Both the position numbers and the translations under genes were made by a program. 5,363 bases of DNA from Candidatus Gastranaerophilales bacterium (lineage in GTDB: Bacteria; Cyanobacteriota; Vampirovibrionia; Gastranaerophilales; Gastranaerophilaceae): contig JAJQDG010000107.1 of NCBI GenBank assembly GCA_021202305.1, positions 1-5,363 of the forward strand, in the 5' to 3' direction. Numbering within the stretch: the first letter of the stretch is position 1; the number at the start of each line of letters is the position of its first letter. Positions 1-5,363 of this stretch are shown here, one piece after another. The notes under the pieces were generated by a model, which searched no databases, was not told the DNA's origin, and worked only from the letters and a program-made list of their open reading frames with translations.

Positions 1-2
1 GC

Positions 3-37
3 TTTTACATTTTTACAATTTTAAAAAAAATGTAAAA
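3..37. repeat. AT-rich 12-bp perfect inverted repeat next to the terminator
   Basis: TTTTACATTTTT at 3-14 is the exact reverse complement of AAAAATGTAAAA at 26-37, with an 11-nt spacer. Its right arm overlaps the T tract of the terminator. It could be a second weak hairpin, or help terminate a converging transcript from the left, but it contains only one G-C pair per arm and chance in AT-rich DNA is possible. Confidence 0.5.
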
Positions 38-62
38 CAAAAACCGTCTTTAATAAGACGGT
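22..62 (-). terminator. Rho-independent terminator closing the minus-strand run
   Basis: Read on the minus strand, ACCGTCTT and AAGACGGT (62-55 and 50-43) form a perfect 8-bp stem around a 4-nt ATTA loop. It is followed directly by a T-rich tract, TTTTGTTTTACA and then TTTTTTTT (42 down to 23). It lies 26 nt past the stop of the lysine-rich gene. The plus-strand side has no T tract, so the direction is minus. Confidence 0.85.
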
Positions 63-88
63 AGTCCACTAATTTATTTCGAGGTATT

Positions 89-898
89 TTAAAAACTTTC
101 TCTTTCAGCTTTCTTTTTATCTGAAATTGCCTTTATTCCGAGTGCAAGCCCTGTGCATGCCGCAATCGGTGCAAGAACTTTTGCTGATTTTTTAAGCGCC
201 GGAACAATTTTATCTTTAAGGGATGTTAAAAATTCACCCTTATTTTTGGGATTAACAGATGATTTTACCTTGCTTGTTTTATCCGTGAGGGATTTTTTAG
301 CATTTTTTAATTTTGTGCTTACAAAATCACTGATTTTTTTTGTTTTGCCTTTTTCGGTAAAGAAACTTTTAACTTTTGCTTTAGCGCTTACTGCCTTATT
401 TTCAAGAGATACAAGTTTTTTGCCAAATCTGCTTGAAATTTCTTCTGTTGTATCATTTATTGCGGTTAATTTTGAAGGAGCGCCTTTTTGTATAACTTTT
501 TCTTCATAGGCAAGGTTGCTAAGTGCGCCATCTGTACCTGTTTTTACGGTATTTTTATATCCGTTAAACATTTTTTCACATGTTGCTTTAGCGTCTTTTA
601 CTTTCGCCTTGCCTGTTTCAAGATTTTTTACTTTGCCGCAAAAGGTGTGCGGGTCTGCAATCATGTCGATTTGCGCTTTTTTATCCGAAAGATACTTTTC
701 AGCGGTTTTACCCGTTTTTTTAAATGTATCAATTATTCCCTGCTGGCGTTCCAATGAACCGTTATAAATAGGCGTTACCTTTGATTTAGCCTTAGATGCC
801 GCACCGGCTGCTCCTGCTATAACCGTACCTACGGCTGCACCTTTTAGAGCAGTTCTGGCCGTATCATTTTGAGTTTTAAGTCCGATTTCCATAATCAC
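89..898 (-). CDS. Unrecognised lysine-rich protein with hydrophobic segments at both ends
   Basis: I do not recognise this 269-aa protein. It is strongly basic: about 51 lysines (near 19%) against about 26 acidic residues. The middle (about 36-240) is predicted mostly helical and polar, with Lys-Ala-Lys-Val-Lys-like runs and only two cysteines (87 and 107). Near each end is a short hydrophobic stretch of small residues: GAAVGTVIAGAAGAA (20-34, glycine-zipper-like) and PIAACTGLALGIKAI (244-258). These could insert in or lie on a membrane, or pack as helical hairpins; I infer no function. No cleavable signal peptide is evident. The GTG at 898 is chosen because AAGGAAGG lies 5 nt upstream; the ATG at 892 (residue 3) is 11 nt away and is the alternative. 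The gene is last in the run and a Rho-independent terminator begins 26 nt after its stop, which supports it being a real gene. The opposite-strand open frames over it are shadows. Confidence 0.75.
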   Translation of the reverse strand: MIMEIGLKTQNDTARTALKGAAVGTVIAGAAGAASKAKSKVTPIYNGSLERQQGIIDTFKKTGKTAEKYLSDKKAQIDMIADPHTFCGKVKNLETGKAKVKDAKATCEKMFNGYKNTVKTGTDGALSNLAYEEKVIQKGAPSKLTAINDTTEEISSRFGKKLVSLENKAVSAKAKVKSFFTEKGKTKKISDFVSTKLKNAKKSLTDKTSKVKSSVNPKNKGEFLTSLKDKIVPALKKSAKVLAPIAACTGLALGIKAISDKKKAERESF

Positions 899-902
899 AC
901 AT

Positions 903-911
903 TCCTTCCTT
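903..911 (-). promoter_or_regulatory. Shine-Dalgarno site deciding the GTG start of the lysine-rich gene
   Basis: AAGGAAGG (911-904 on the minus strand) lies 5 nt before GTG at 898 and 11 nt before ATG at 892. The spacing favours the GTG. The 77-bp gap between this gene and ccdA holds no convincing promoter: TTGAAT at the ccdA stop with TAACAT 18 nt later is the best pair and matches each consensus only 4 of 6. Confidence 0.6.
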
Positions 912-975
912 GTTACTTCAATAAAAACAACCTGAGGAAAAAAAGTGATATTTATGTTAAGAAATGTAAATACTA

Positions 976-1692
976 TTATTCAAAAAACGGGGAGAAAACC
1001 TTGCAGAATAGATAAAGGGATGAAAGAATAAGCAAAACTCCGCAGAGTTTCATAATAATTTCACTGTATTTACTGAATGCACGGATTTTTTTAACAAAAG
1101 ACGTAAAAACTCCGGCTAAAATTATAATTAATCCTTGTCCGATTGAAAACAGAAAAAGAAGAAGGATTGAATACATAATTTTTCTTGACAAAGATGCAAA
1201 ACTCATTATTGCAGCCAAAATTGGCGTAGAACAAGGCGTTGCGGCAAGTGCAAACAATGTTCCAAGGACAAAGGGATAAATAAATAAGCTTGTACTGTTT
1301 GTTTTAGGCATTTTTTTAATAAAATTCGGAATAGGAATTTCAATACAGCCAAGCAAGTTTAGCCCCAAAACCATGACAAGCGAACCAATAAATAATATCC
1401 AGTATTGACCGCCTACTGAAATAAACACTCTCCCCGTTAATGCGCATAGGACACCTATCACGCTTAAAACCGTGCTTAATCCCAAAACAAAAGAAAAAAG
1501 CTGTATAAAAGTTTTTATTGTTTTTGAGTTTTTTTCAAACCCGCCTATATATCCTATAATAATTGGTAAAATGCCGACAGAACACGGGCTTATGCCCGCA
1601 ATAATTCCGCCCGAAAACGCCGCAAGCGGCAATATCCAGGAAATATTGCCTTCTTTAAATGCAGAAAGAAAAGTATCTAAAAATGTAATCAT
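976..1692 (-). CDS. ccdA: CcdA/DsbD-type transmembrane electron transporter
   Basis: This 238-aa polytopic membrane protein has about six hydrophobic helices (roughly 18-50, 61-85, 95-117, 137-163, 172-198 and 212-232), matching CcdA, the stand-alone form of the DsbD membrane domain. It carries the two hallmark cysteines in helices 1 and 4: GISPCSVGILP (Cys37) and AATPCSTPILA (Cys154). These form the reversible disulfide that passes electrons from cytoplasmic thioredoxin to an extracytoplasmic thioredoxin-like protein. The likely receiver is the protein encoded immediately upstream, whose stop codon overlaps this start (ATGA, 4 nt). Only a weak GGA lies upstream of the ATG, inside the previous gene, so translation probably depends on coupling. 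Extra cysteines (83, 116, 217, 230) are not part of the known motif. Length is typical for CcdA. Assigned as CcdA rather than full DsbD because no periplasmic domains are attached. Confidence 0.9.
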   Translation of the reverse strand: MITFLDTFLSAFKEGNISWILPLAAFSGGIIAGISPCSVGILPIIIGYIGGFEKNSKTIKTFIQLFSFVLGLSTVLSVIGVLCALTGRVFISVGGQYWILFIGSLVMVLGLNLLGCIEIPIPNFIKKMPKTNSTSLFIYPFVLGTLFALAATPCSTPILAAIMSFASLSRKIMYSILLLFLFSIGQGLIIILAGVFTSFVKKIRAFSKYSEIIMKLCGVLLILSSLYLFCKVFSPFFE

Positions 1693-2087
1693 TTTATATT
1701 TTCCAGATGCAGCTTAATTTCGTTTTCATCAATCACACCTTCGGTTTTATTTTCAATTTTTCCCGTTTTATCTATAAATATGACGGTAGGCACAACCGTA
1801 ATTTTATATGCCTCAATCATATCTTGATTTTTTGGTTTTTTATCAGAAACATCAATTTCTTCAAAAATAATTAAATCTTCGTAACTTTTTAGGGCATTTT
1901 TGACGTTGGTACTCACCTCTTTGCATTCGGAACACATCGGCGAATAAAATTTTATCAGTTTTGCCATATTGGGTGTATTATCAAAAGAATTTGCATTTGC
2001 GGCATAATTGCCTGCAATAAATTGTAAAAGCGCAAAAACAGCCACGGGTACAATAAAAATAAGTAAAATTATGACGTTATTTTTCAT
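1689..2087 (-). CDS. Membrane-anchored thioredoxin-fold protein (thiol-disulfide reductase)
   Basis: This 132-aa protein has one N-terminal hydrophobic segment (about residues 5-25) that could be an uncleaved signal anchor, followed by a thioredoxin domain outside the membrane. The active site is FYSPMCSECKEV (47-58) with Cys52 and Cys55, and the conserved cis-proline is Pro100 in ITVVPTVIFID. It is shorter than ResA/CcmG-type proteins and closer to a bare thioredoxin fold plus anchor. Its gene overlaps the CcdA-type gene by 4 nt (ATGA), which strongly suggests that CcdA reduces this protein and that it in turn reduces disulfides in extracytoplasmic targets. The targets are unknown; cytochrome c maturation is one known role of such pairs, but nothing here shows a cytochrome. 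The start is supported by AAAAGGAG 5 nt before the ATG. A TATAAT box just upstream may give this gene pair its own promoter. Confidence 0.88.
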   Translation of the reverse strand: MKNNVIILLIFIVPVAVFALLQFIAGNYAANANSFDNTPNMAKLIKFYSPMCSECKEVSTNVKNALKSYEDLIIFEEIDVSDKKPKNQDMIEAYKITVVPTVIFIDKTGKIENKTEGVIDENEIKLHLENIK

Positions 2088-2092
2088 TTCAT

Positions 2093-2100
2093 CTCCTTTT
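2093..2100 (-). promoter_or_regulatory. Strong Shine-Dalgarno site of the thioredoxin-fold gene
   Basis: AAAAGGAG or a close variant ends 5 nt before the ATG at 2087. It confirms this start and shows that the gene pair has its own efficient ribosome loading, independent of coupling to comM, which ends 67 bp upstream. Confidence 0.75.
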
Positions 2101-2107
2101 TTAAGGA

Positions 2108-2113
2108 ATTATA
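2108..2113 (-). promoter_or_regulatory. Possible -10 box (TATAAT) for the thioredoxin-ccdA pair
   Basis: A perfect TATAAT lies in the comM-thioredoxin gap, 20 nt before the Shine-Dalgarno/ATG region, and would start a transcript near 2101 with a leader of about 14 nt. No -35-like sequence is found 16-18 nt upstream (AGGAAA/AAGGAA) and there is no TG extension, so this may be chance in AT-rich DNA or an activator-dependent promoter. Confidence 0.4.
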
Positions 2114-2154
2114 AGAGTTTTTTTTAAATTTTTCCTTATCATGTAGGGTAATTT

Positions 2155-3672
2155 TTATTCAAGACCACGAAATGAGAGCGCTTCTATTATATGCTCCTGT
2201 TTTATATCGGGCGAATTTTTAATATCGGCGATTGTTCTTGAAATTTTTAGTATTCTATCATAGCTTCTTGCCGTTAAATTGAACCTGTTTATGGCATTTT
2301 TTAGCATAATTTTTGAAGCATCATCAATTTTGCAATATTTGGCAGTTAACCTTGGAGTTAATTCAGAATTTGTATAAATTCCCTCATTTTTGTATCTTTC
2401 TGCCTGAATTTTGCGCGCATTAATAACCCTTTCGCGGATTTGTTTTGAATTTTCAGAGTTTGTTTTAATATTCAAAAGCTCGTCATCTGTTAACCTTTGC
2501 ACATTTATCAAAATATCAATCCTATCTAAAAGGGGGCCTGATAATTTTGATTTATATCTTTGAATTTGAAAATCAGAACAAATGCACTGCCTGCCCCTGT
2601 CGCCCAGATAACCGCAGGGGCAAGGGTTCATTGCCCCGATTAAAATAAAATTTGCAGGATATTTTATACTTGTCTGCGCCCTTGAAATAGTTACAAAATT
2701 TTCTTCTAAAGGCTGTCTTAAAACTTCAAGCACACTTCTTGGAAATTCGGGCATTTCATCTAAAAATAATACACCCCTGTGCGCAAGGGTTATTTCCCCC
2801 GGTTTCGGGTTTGAACCGCCGCCTGTAATTCCTACTGAAGATGCGCTATGATGGGGCGACCTGAAAGGACGTTTTGTAACCAGAGGAGTTTTATCATCTA
2901 TTAAGCCGGCTACGGAATAAATTTTGGTCAGTTCAATAGCTTCGTCCTTGCTTAAAGGGGGCAAAATTGAATTAAAAGCACGTGCAAGCATGGTTTTTCC
3001 TGACCCGGGGGAACCGGACATTAAAACATTGTGCGCACCCGCAGCGGCAATTTCAAGCGCGGCTTTTGCCTGCGACTGCCCTTTTATATCTGCAAAATCA
3101 ACACCCGTTTCATACGAAATATCCAAAAAATCATCTGCATTTTGTTTAAGAACATTTAATGAAATATCTTTATTTAAAAATTCTACAACCTCAACTAAAT
3201 TTCTTGCGCCCAAAACTTCAATATCCGGCGCAAAACTTGCCTCGTTTAAGTTGTCATAAGGAACTACAACTTTTTCGATACCCTTTTTATGCAATCCGGA
3301 AACAATCGGCAAAACTCCGTTTACAGGGCGGATTGAACCATCCAGAGAAAGTTCGCCCAAAAATGCAATTTTAGACGGAATTTTTTTTACTATTTTTTCT
3401 TTGGCTAAAATACCAATTGCCATTGCTAAATCATAAAGCGCACCTTCTTTTTTAAGATTGGCGGGCGCAAGATTAATAACCACTTTTGTGGAAGGAAAAT
3501 CATAGTCCGAATTTTTTATTGCAAGCTTCAACCGTTCTTTTGCTTCTAAAACGGCAGTATCGCCAAGCCCGACAATTACAATTTGCGGAAGTGAATTTGT
3601 AACGTCAACTTCCGCTGAAATTTTATGTACTTCAAGCCCGATTATGGCTGCGCTTGTAACTTTAATTACCAT
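2155..3672 (-). CDS. comM: ComM/YifB family Mg-chelatase-like AAA+ ATPase
   Basis: This 505-aa protein has the full family length. ComM is a hexameric DNA helicase known to promote branch migration when transformed DNA is integrated in naturally competent bacteria; YifB homologues occur widely in non-competent species too. Domains in order: a ChlI/Lon-like N-terminal domain (about 3-165) beginning KVTSAAIIGLE and including IVIVGLGDTAVLEAKERL; the AAA+ core (about 190-395) with Walker A GSPGSGKT (220-227) and Walker B VLFLDE (301-306); the RSPHHSASSVGITGGG loop (271-286); a cysteine cluster CPC...CIC (Cys351, 353, 363, 365) of the zinc-finger type; LLDRIDI with the arginine finger Arg384; and a C-terminal Mg-chelatase domain (about 410-503) containing LTARSYDRILKISRTIADI. 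The start fits the family N-terminus exactly, but no Shine-Dalgarno site lies just before it. No other competence gene is in the window. Every key motif is intact. Confidence 0.96.
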   Translation of the reverse strand: MVIKVTSAAIIGLEVHKISAEVDVTNSLPQIVIVGLGDTAVLEAKERLKLAIKNSDYDFPSTKVVINLAPANLKKEGALYDLAMAIGILAKEKIVKKIPSKIAFLGELSLDGSIRPVNGVLPIVSGLHKKGIEKVVVPYDNLNEASFAPDIEVLGARNLVEVVEFLNKDISLNVLKQNADDFLDISYETGVDFADIKGQSQAKAALEIAAAGAHNVLMSGSPGSGKTMLARAFNSILPPLSKDEAIELTKIYSVAGLIDDKTPLVTKRPFRSPHHSASSVGITGGGSNPKPGEITLAHRGVLFLDEMPEFPRSVLEVLRQPLEENFVTISRAQTSIKYPANFILIGAMNPCPCGYLGDRGRQCICSDFQIQRYKSKLSGPLLDRIDILINVQRLTDDELLNIKTNSENSKQIRERVINARKIQAERYKNEGIYTNSELTPRLTAKYCKIDDASKIMLKNAINRFNLTARSYDRILKISRTIADIKNSPDIKQEHIIEALSFRGLE

Positions 3673-3678
3673 TTAATT

Positions 3679-3687
3679 ATTATATCA
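3679..3687 (-). promoter_or_regulatory. Extended -10 promoter element (TGATATAAT) directly before comM
   Basis: TGATATAAT fits the extended -10 pattern TGnTATAAT and overlaps the last codons and stop of the phosphatase gene. With normal spacing the transcription start would fall at about 3672, the first base of the comM ATG, giving a leaderless mRNA. This fits the lack of a Shine-Dalgarno site there. The -35 region (GCCTTT at 17 nt) is poor, as is allowed for extended -10 promoters. Confidence 0.4.
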
Positions 3688-4339
3688 TATCCAAAATTTC
3701 TAAAGGCGAACTTACAAAAATTTTTCCGCCGTTTTCTGCCAGAAATTCCTTTGATTTTAGCCCCCATAATACGCTTATGCAGGGAATTCCCGCATTTTTT
3801 GCAGTTTGGATATCAACTTCGCTGTCGCCGACAAAAACAGTATTTTCTTTTTTGCCTTTGATTTCATCAAGCAGCTTATAAAGCCCCATGGGGCTTGGTT
3901 TTCTTTTAATTCCGTTAAATTCGTCCTCTCCCTGCGCATAATCAATTAAATCGCCAAAAAATAGCCTTGAATGCATTTTGCACCCTCTGTCAAATTTATT
4001 TGAAAGAATTCCTGTTTTAATTCCGCGTTTTTTTAATTCGCTCAAAAGAGGGATAATTCCGTCGTACGGCTTTGTTTTTGAAGTTTTTAAATTAGAATAA
4101 TATTCTTTAAATTTTTGAATACAAACAGTAATATCAGGGTTATTAAAGCCGTTTGGAAGCATTTTTTCAAAAAGTACCGTTACCCCGCTTCCAACAGCAA
4201 GGCGCACTTCATCCTTTGTTTTTTTATTATATCCCAGTGTTTCAAGCGCAAAGTTGACACTGTCTAAAAGGTCGTCAACAGTATCAAGCAAAGTGCCGTC
4301 CATATCAAAAACTATATTTTTAACGTCAAACATTTGCAT
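3680..4339 (-). CDS. HAD-superfamily phosphatase, phosphoglycolate phosphatase (Gph/PpaX) type
   Basis: This is a 219-aa subfamily IA HAD hydrolase. All four motifs are present: FDMDGTLLD (11-19) with nucleophile Asp12 and general acid Asp14; ILSNK (111-115) with Ser113; the lysine of motif III in KRKPSP (Lys147); and GDSEVD (171-176) with metal-binding acids Asp172 and Asp176. The helical cap lies at about residues 20-85. The family removes phosphate from small metabolites, classically 2-phosphoglycolate; the true substrate cannot be read from the sequence. Two starts are possible. The ATG at 4339 has AGGCGG only 3 nt upstream, while the ATG at 4333 (residue 3) has it 9 nt upstream and gives a more usual N-terminus, MFDVKNIVFDMDGT. 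Either way the gene overlaps the end of the dihydrolase gene by 22-28 nt and is probably translationally coupled to it. It ends 7 nt before comM. Confidence 0.88.
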   Translation of the reverse strand: MQMFDVKNIVFDMDGTLLDTVDDLLDSVNFALETLGYNKKTKDEVRLAVGSGVTVLFEKMLPNGFNNPDITVCIQKFKEYYSNLKTSKTKPYDGIIPLLSELKKRGIKTGILSNKFDRGCKMHSRLFFGDLIDYAQGEDEFNGIKRKPSPMGLYKLLDEIKGKKENTVFVGDSEVDIQTAKNAGIPCISVLWGLKSKEFLAENGGKIFVSSPLEILDMI

Positions 4340-5112
4340 GCGCCGCCTGCTTTCATATATTCGCTCATATCAGTTTGAATATGATTAAAGCCTTTTTCCT
4401 TTAAAAGGTTGGAAAAACGTTTTGTAGTCAGATTTGTAACTACATTTTTGCCGATATTTACCGCATTACATGTAAAATAAGAAGCTTCTTCCTCATTTAC
4501 GATAATTCTTTTTTCAGCAGGCACATATCTTTCAATCACTTTGTTTCCGTAACTGTCAAAGGCTTTTGGATAATAAATAAGAAAATCATCGCTCAAGGGG
4601 CAAAAACAAGTATCCACATGATAGAAATTTTTATTTACAAGCTCAAGTGATATAACTTCAATTTTTAAAAGCTGCGAAAGATAAGTGTGCGCCGTGATAT
4701 CAGTTCTTGGAACGTACCCTGAAAAAAGTATATTTTTATAATAAAGCGCATCTCCTGCGCCTTCAAATGCAATATTATCGGGCATAAAAATAACTTCATA
4801 TCCGTTATTATTAAACCAGTCTGCAAAATATTTTTCTTCAGGCTGTCTTTCTTTATATCTAAAGCGGCTGATAATTGCTTTTTTGCCGTACATAACAGCA
4901 GCATTTGCCGTGAATACCATATCGGGAACATCATCTTCAGGCTCAACAAGCTTAACATCAACTTGCAGACGCTCTTTTAAAATAGAATACAAATTTTCCC
5001 ACTGTAAAAGAGCCTTTTTGTTATCAGCCTGAATATTCATGTTCATCCAGGGATTTATTTCGTATTTAATGCCGTAATAATCAGGACGGCACATCAAAAT
5101 TTTTTCAGCCAT
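4312..5112 (-). CDS. argZ: Arginine dihydrolase-like protein (ArgZ/AgrE N-terminal domain, amidinotransferase/DDAH fold)
   Basis: This 266-aa guanidine-modifying enzyme probably converts arginine to ornithine, CO2 and ammonia, releasing nitrogen in the cytoplasm. It follows the catalytic half of cyanobacterial ArgZ/AgrE along its whole length: INPWM (19-23, substrate Asn20), PDMVFTANAA (63-72, Asn70), SRFRYKERQ (82-90), FEGAGDAL (116-123, Glu117 and Asp121), FYHVDTCFCPL (163-173, His165), YYPKAFDSYGNKVI (180-193), FTCNAVN (213-219) and a final GGACKCLTLKI with the nucleophile Cys261. Asn at position 70, where arginine deiminases have Asp, is the residue I recall as linked to dihydrolase rather than deiminase chemistry. 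Unlike ArgZ/AgrE, the protein ends right after the catalytic Cys strand: the LOR domain is encoded separately upstream and no ornithine-cyclodeaminase-like domain is present. A dimethylargininase or general amidinotransferase is the alternative. The gene starts by TAATG coupling, and its 3' end overlaps the phosphatase gene. Confidence 0.87.
   Translation of the reverse strand: MAEKILMCRPDYYGIKYEINPWMNMNIQADNKKALLQWENLYSILKERLQVDVKLVEPEDDVPDMVFTANAAVMYGKKAIISRFRYKERQPEEKYFADWFNNNGYEVIFMPDNIAFEGAGDALYYKNILFSGYVPRTDITAHTYLSQLLKIEVISLELVNKNFYHVDTCFCPLSDDFLIYYPKAFDSYGNKVIERYVPAEKRIIVNEEEASYFTCNAVNIGKNVVTNLTTKRFSNLLKEKGFNHIQTDMSEYMKAGGACKCLTLKI
4343..4348 (-). promoter_or_regulatory. Shine-Dalgarno-like site for the phosphatase, inside the dihydrolase active-site loop
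   Basis: AGGCGG is formed by the codons for Ala255-Gly256-Gly257 of the dihydrolase. It stands 3 nt from the ATG at 4339 and 9 nt from the ATG at 4333, which favours the second start. Confidence 0.45.
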
Positions 5113-5339
5113 TACACTTCGTATGCCCCCTGCTTTTTAGCAAGTTCAATCGCTTTTGTCATTTCGTCATTGTTATCTGCTTCAATTACAAACGTTGCCT
5201 CTGAAATATCTTCGCGTCTTTTTCCTATATCAACTTTTGTTGCATAGCAAGTCAGCCCGAGTTCATTAATTTGATCCAAAAGTTTTGATAAAACAAGTGA
5301 ATCAATAATATGTCCTTTAATTTTTAACTCTTTAATCAT
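5112..5339 (-). CDS. Small stand-alone LOR/SDH-type domain protein, partner of the arginine dihydrolase
   Basis: This 75-aa protein looks like a single copy of the small domain found at the start of archaeal LOR/SDH (TIGR00300-type) proteins and in the middle of cyanobacterial ArgZ/AgrE. What I see is an N-terminal strand followed by KGHIIDSLVLSKLLDQI (about residues 8-24), matching the family pattern EGHLIDxGILxxALDxI. A second block, VDIGKRREDISEATFVIEAD (about 36-55), matches the family's V-G-x-x-x-D-S-A-x-x-x-V region, and a final helix (about 57-72) follows. It has no Rossmann or catalytic domain, so on its own it is probably a regulatory, oligomerising or ligand-binding subunit; that is inference. 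The start is supported by AGGAGA placed 5 nt before the ATG. Its TAA overlaps the next ATG by one base (TAATG), so translation is almost certainly coupled to the dihydrolase gene. No signal peptide; cytoplasmic. Domain assignment rests on remembered family patterns. Confidence 0.8.
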   Translation of the reverse strand: MIKELKIKGHIIDSLVLSKLLDQINELGLTCYATKVDIGKRREDISEATFVIEADNNDEMTKAIELAKKQGAYEV

Positions 5340-5344
5340 TCTGT

Positions 5345-5350
5345 TCTCCT
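5345..5350 (-). promoter_or_regulatory. Shine-Dalgarno site of the LOR-domain gene
   Basis: AGGAGA lies 5 nt before the ATG at 5339, a standard strong site that fixes the start. Only 13 more bases of upstream sequence (with TATATA) are in the window, so the promoter cannot be judged. Confidence 0.8.
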
Positions 5351-5363
5351 ACTATATATGTAG

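Noticed and set aside
153..767. Several plus-strand open frames of 83-118 codons opposite the lysine-rich gene.
   Set aside because: They lie fully antisense to a gene with a good Shine-Dalgarno site and terminator, overlap each other, are Phe/Leu-rich as expected from the reverse of Lys/Glu codons, and have no family motif.
2102..2138. 7-bp inverted repeat TAAGGAA/TTCCTTA in the gap between comM and the thioredoxin gene, considered as a comM terminator or an operator.
   Set aside because: The loop is 23 nt of A/T-rich sequence, the arm is followed on the minus strand by A's rather than T's, and the arms are explained partly by the Shine-Dalgarno neighbourhood and base composition.
1472..3861. 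Plus-strand open frames inside the ccdA, comM and phosphatase genes (for example 1472-1717, 2924-3259, 3159-3374 and 3625-3861).
   Set aside because: They are antisense to genes with intact conserved motifs and show no recognisable domain of their own.
4665..4961. A 98-codon minus-strand frame within the dihydrolase gene.
   Set aside because: It is a shifted frame of a fully conserved enzyme gene, with no ribosome site or domain.
4312..5112. Reading the catalytic protein as a truncated ArgZ/AgrE pseudogene.
   Set aside because: All catalytic motifs are intact and the protein ends just after the complete catalytic domain, as many free-standing DDAH-type enzymes do.
5105..5120. A programmed frameshift fusing the LOR-domain gene to the dihydrolase gene.
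   Set aside because: There is no slippery run at the junction; the TAATG overlap is the usual form for termination-reinitiation coupling of two separate proteins.
1..5363. A defence system, phage remnant or other mobile cassette.
   Set aside because: All genes but one belong to ordinary housekeeping families; there are no integrases, transposases, direct-repeat arrays or toxin-antitoxin pairs, and base composition looks even along the window.

Overview
The window is an AT-rich bacterial segment with seven protein-coding genes, all on the minus strand and tightly packed. Transcription therefore runs from the right end to the left end. No tRNA, rRNA, CRISPR array, insertion sequence or integrase is visible. 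The best clue to the organism is the arginine-dihydrolase gene pair at the right end. The catalytic protein closely resembles the N-terminal half of the cyanobacterial ArgZ/AgrE enzyme, and the small partner resembles the LOR/SDH domain that follows it in that enzyme. With the low GC, this suggests a non-photosynthetic relative of cyanobacteria (Melainabacteria/Vampirovibrionia, for example Gastranaerophilales). This is an inference; no marker gene here proves it.

Right part (5339 to 2155): a compact, probably co-transcribed run. A 75-aa LOR/SDH-domain protein is followed, with a 1-nt TAATG overlap, by a 266-aa arginine-dihydrolase-like protein. The 3' end of that gene overlaps the start of a HAD phosphatase of the phosphoglycolate-phosphatase type. 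Seven bases after the phosphatase comes a full-length ComM/YifB-type AAA+ ATPase. A good extended -10 box overlaps the phosphatase stop codon, so comM may also have its own, possibly leaderless, transcript.

Middle (2087 to 976): after a 67-bp gap with a TATAAT box and a strong Shine-Dalgarno site come a membrane-anchored thioredoxin-fold protein (CSEC active site) and a six-helix CcdA-type transporter. They overlap by 4 nt (ATGA). Together they look like a minimal relay carrying reducing equivalents across the cytoplasmic membrane.

Left part (898 to 1): a 269-aa, very lysine-rich protein that I do not recognise, with small-residue hydrophobic segments at both ends. It is followed by a clear Rho-independent terminator and a second AT-rich inverted repeat. 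The terminator closes the minus-strand run. The most interesting items are the split, re-ordered arginine-dihydrolase pair, the lysine-rich orphan and the possible leaderless comM promoter. I do not see an unambiguous new multi-gene system.
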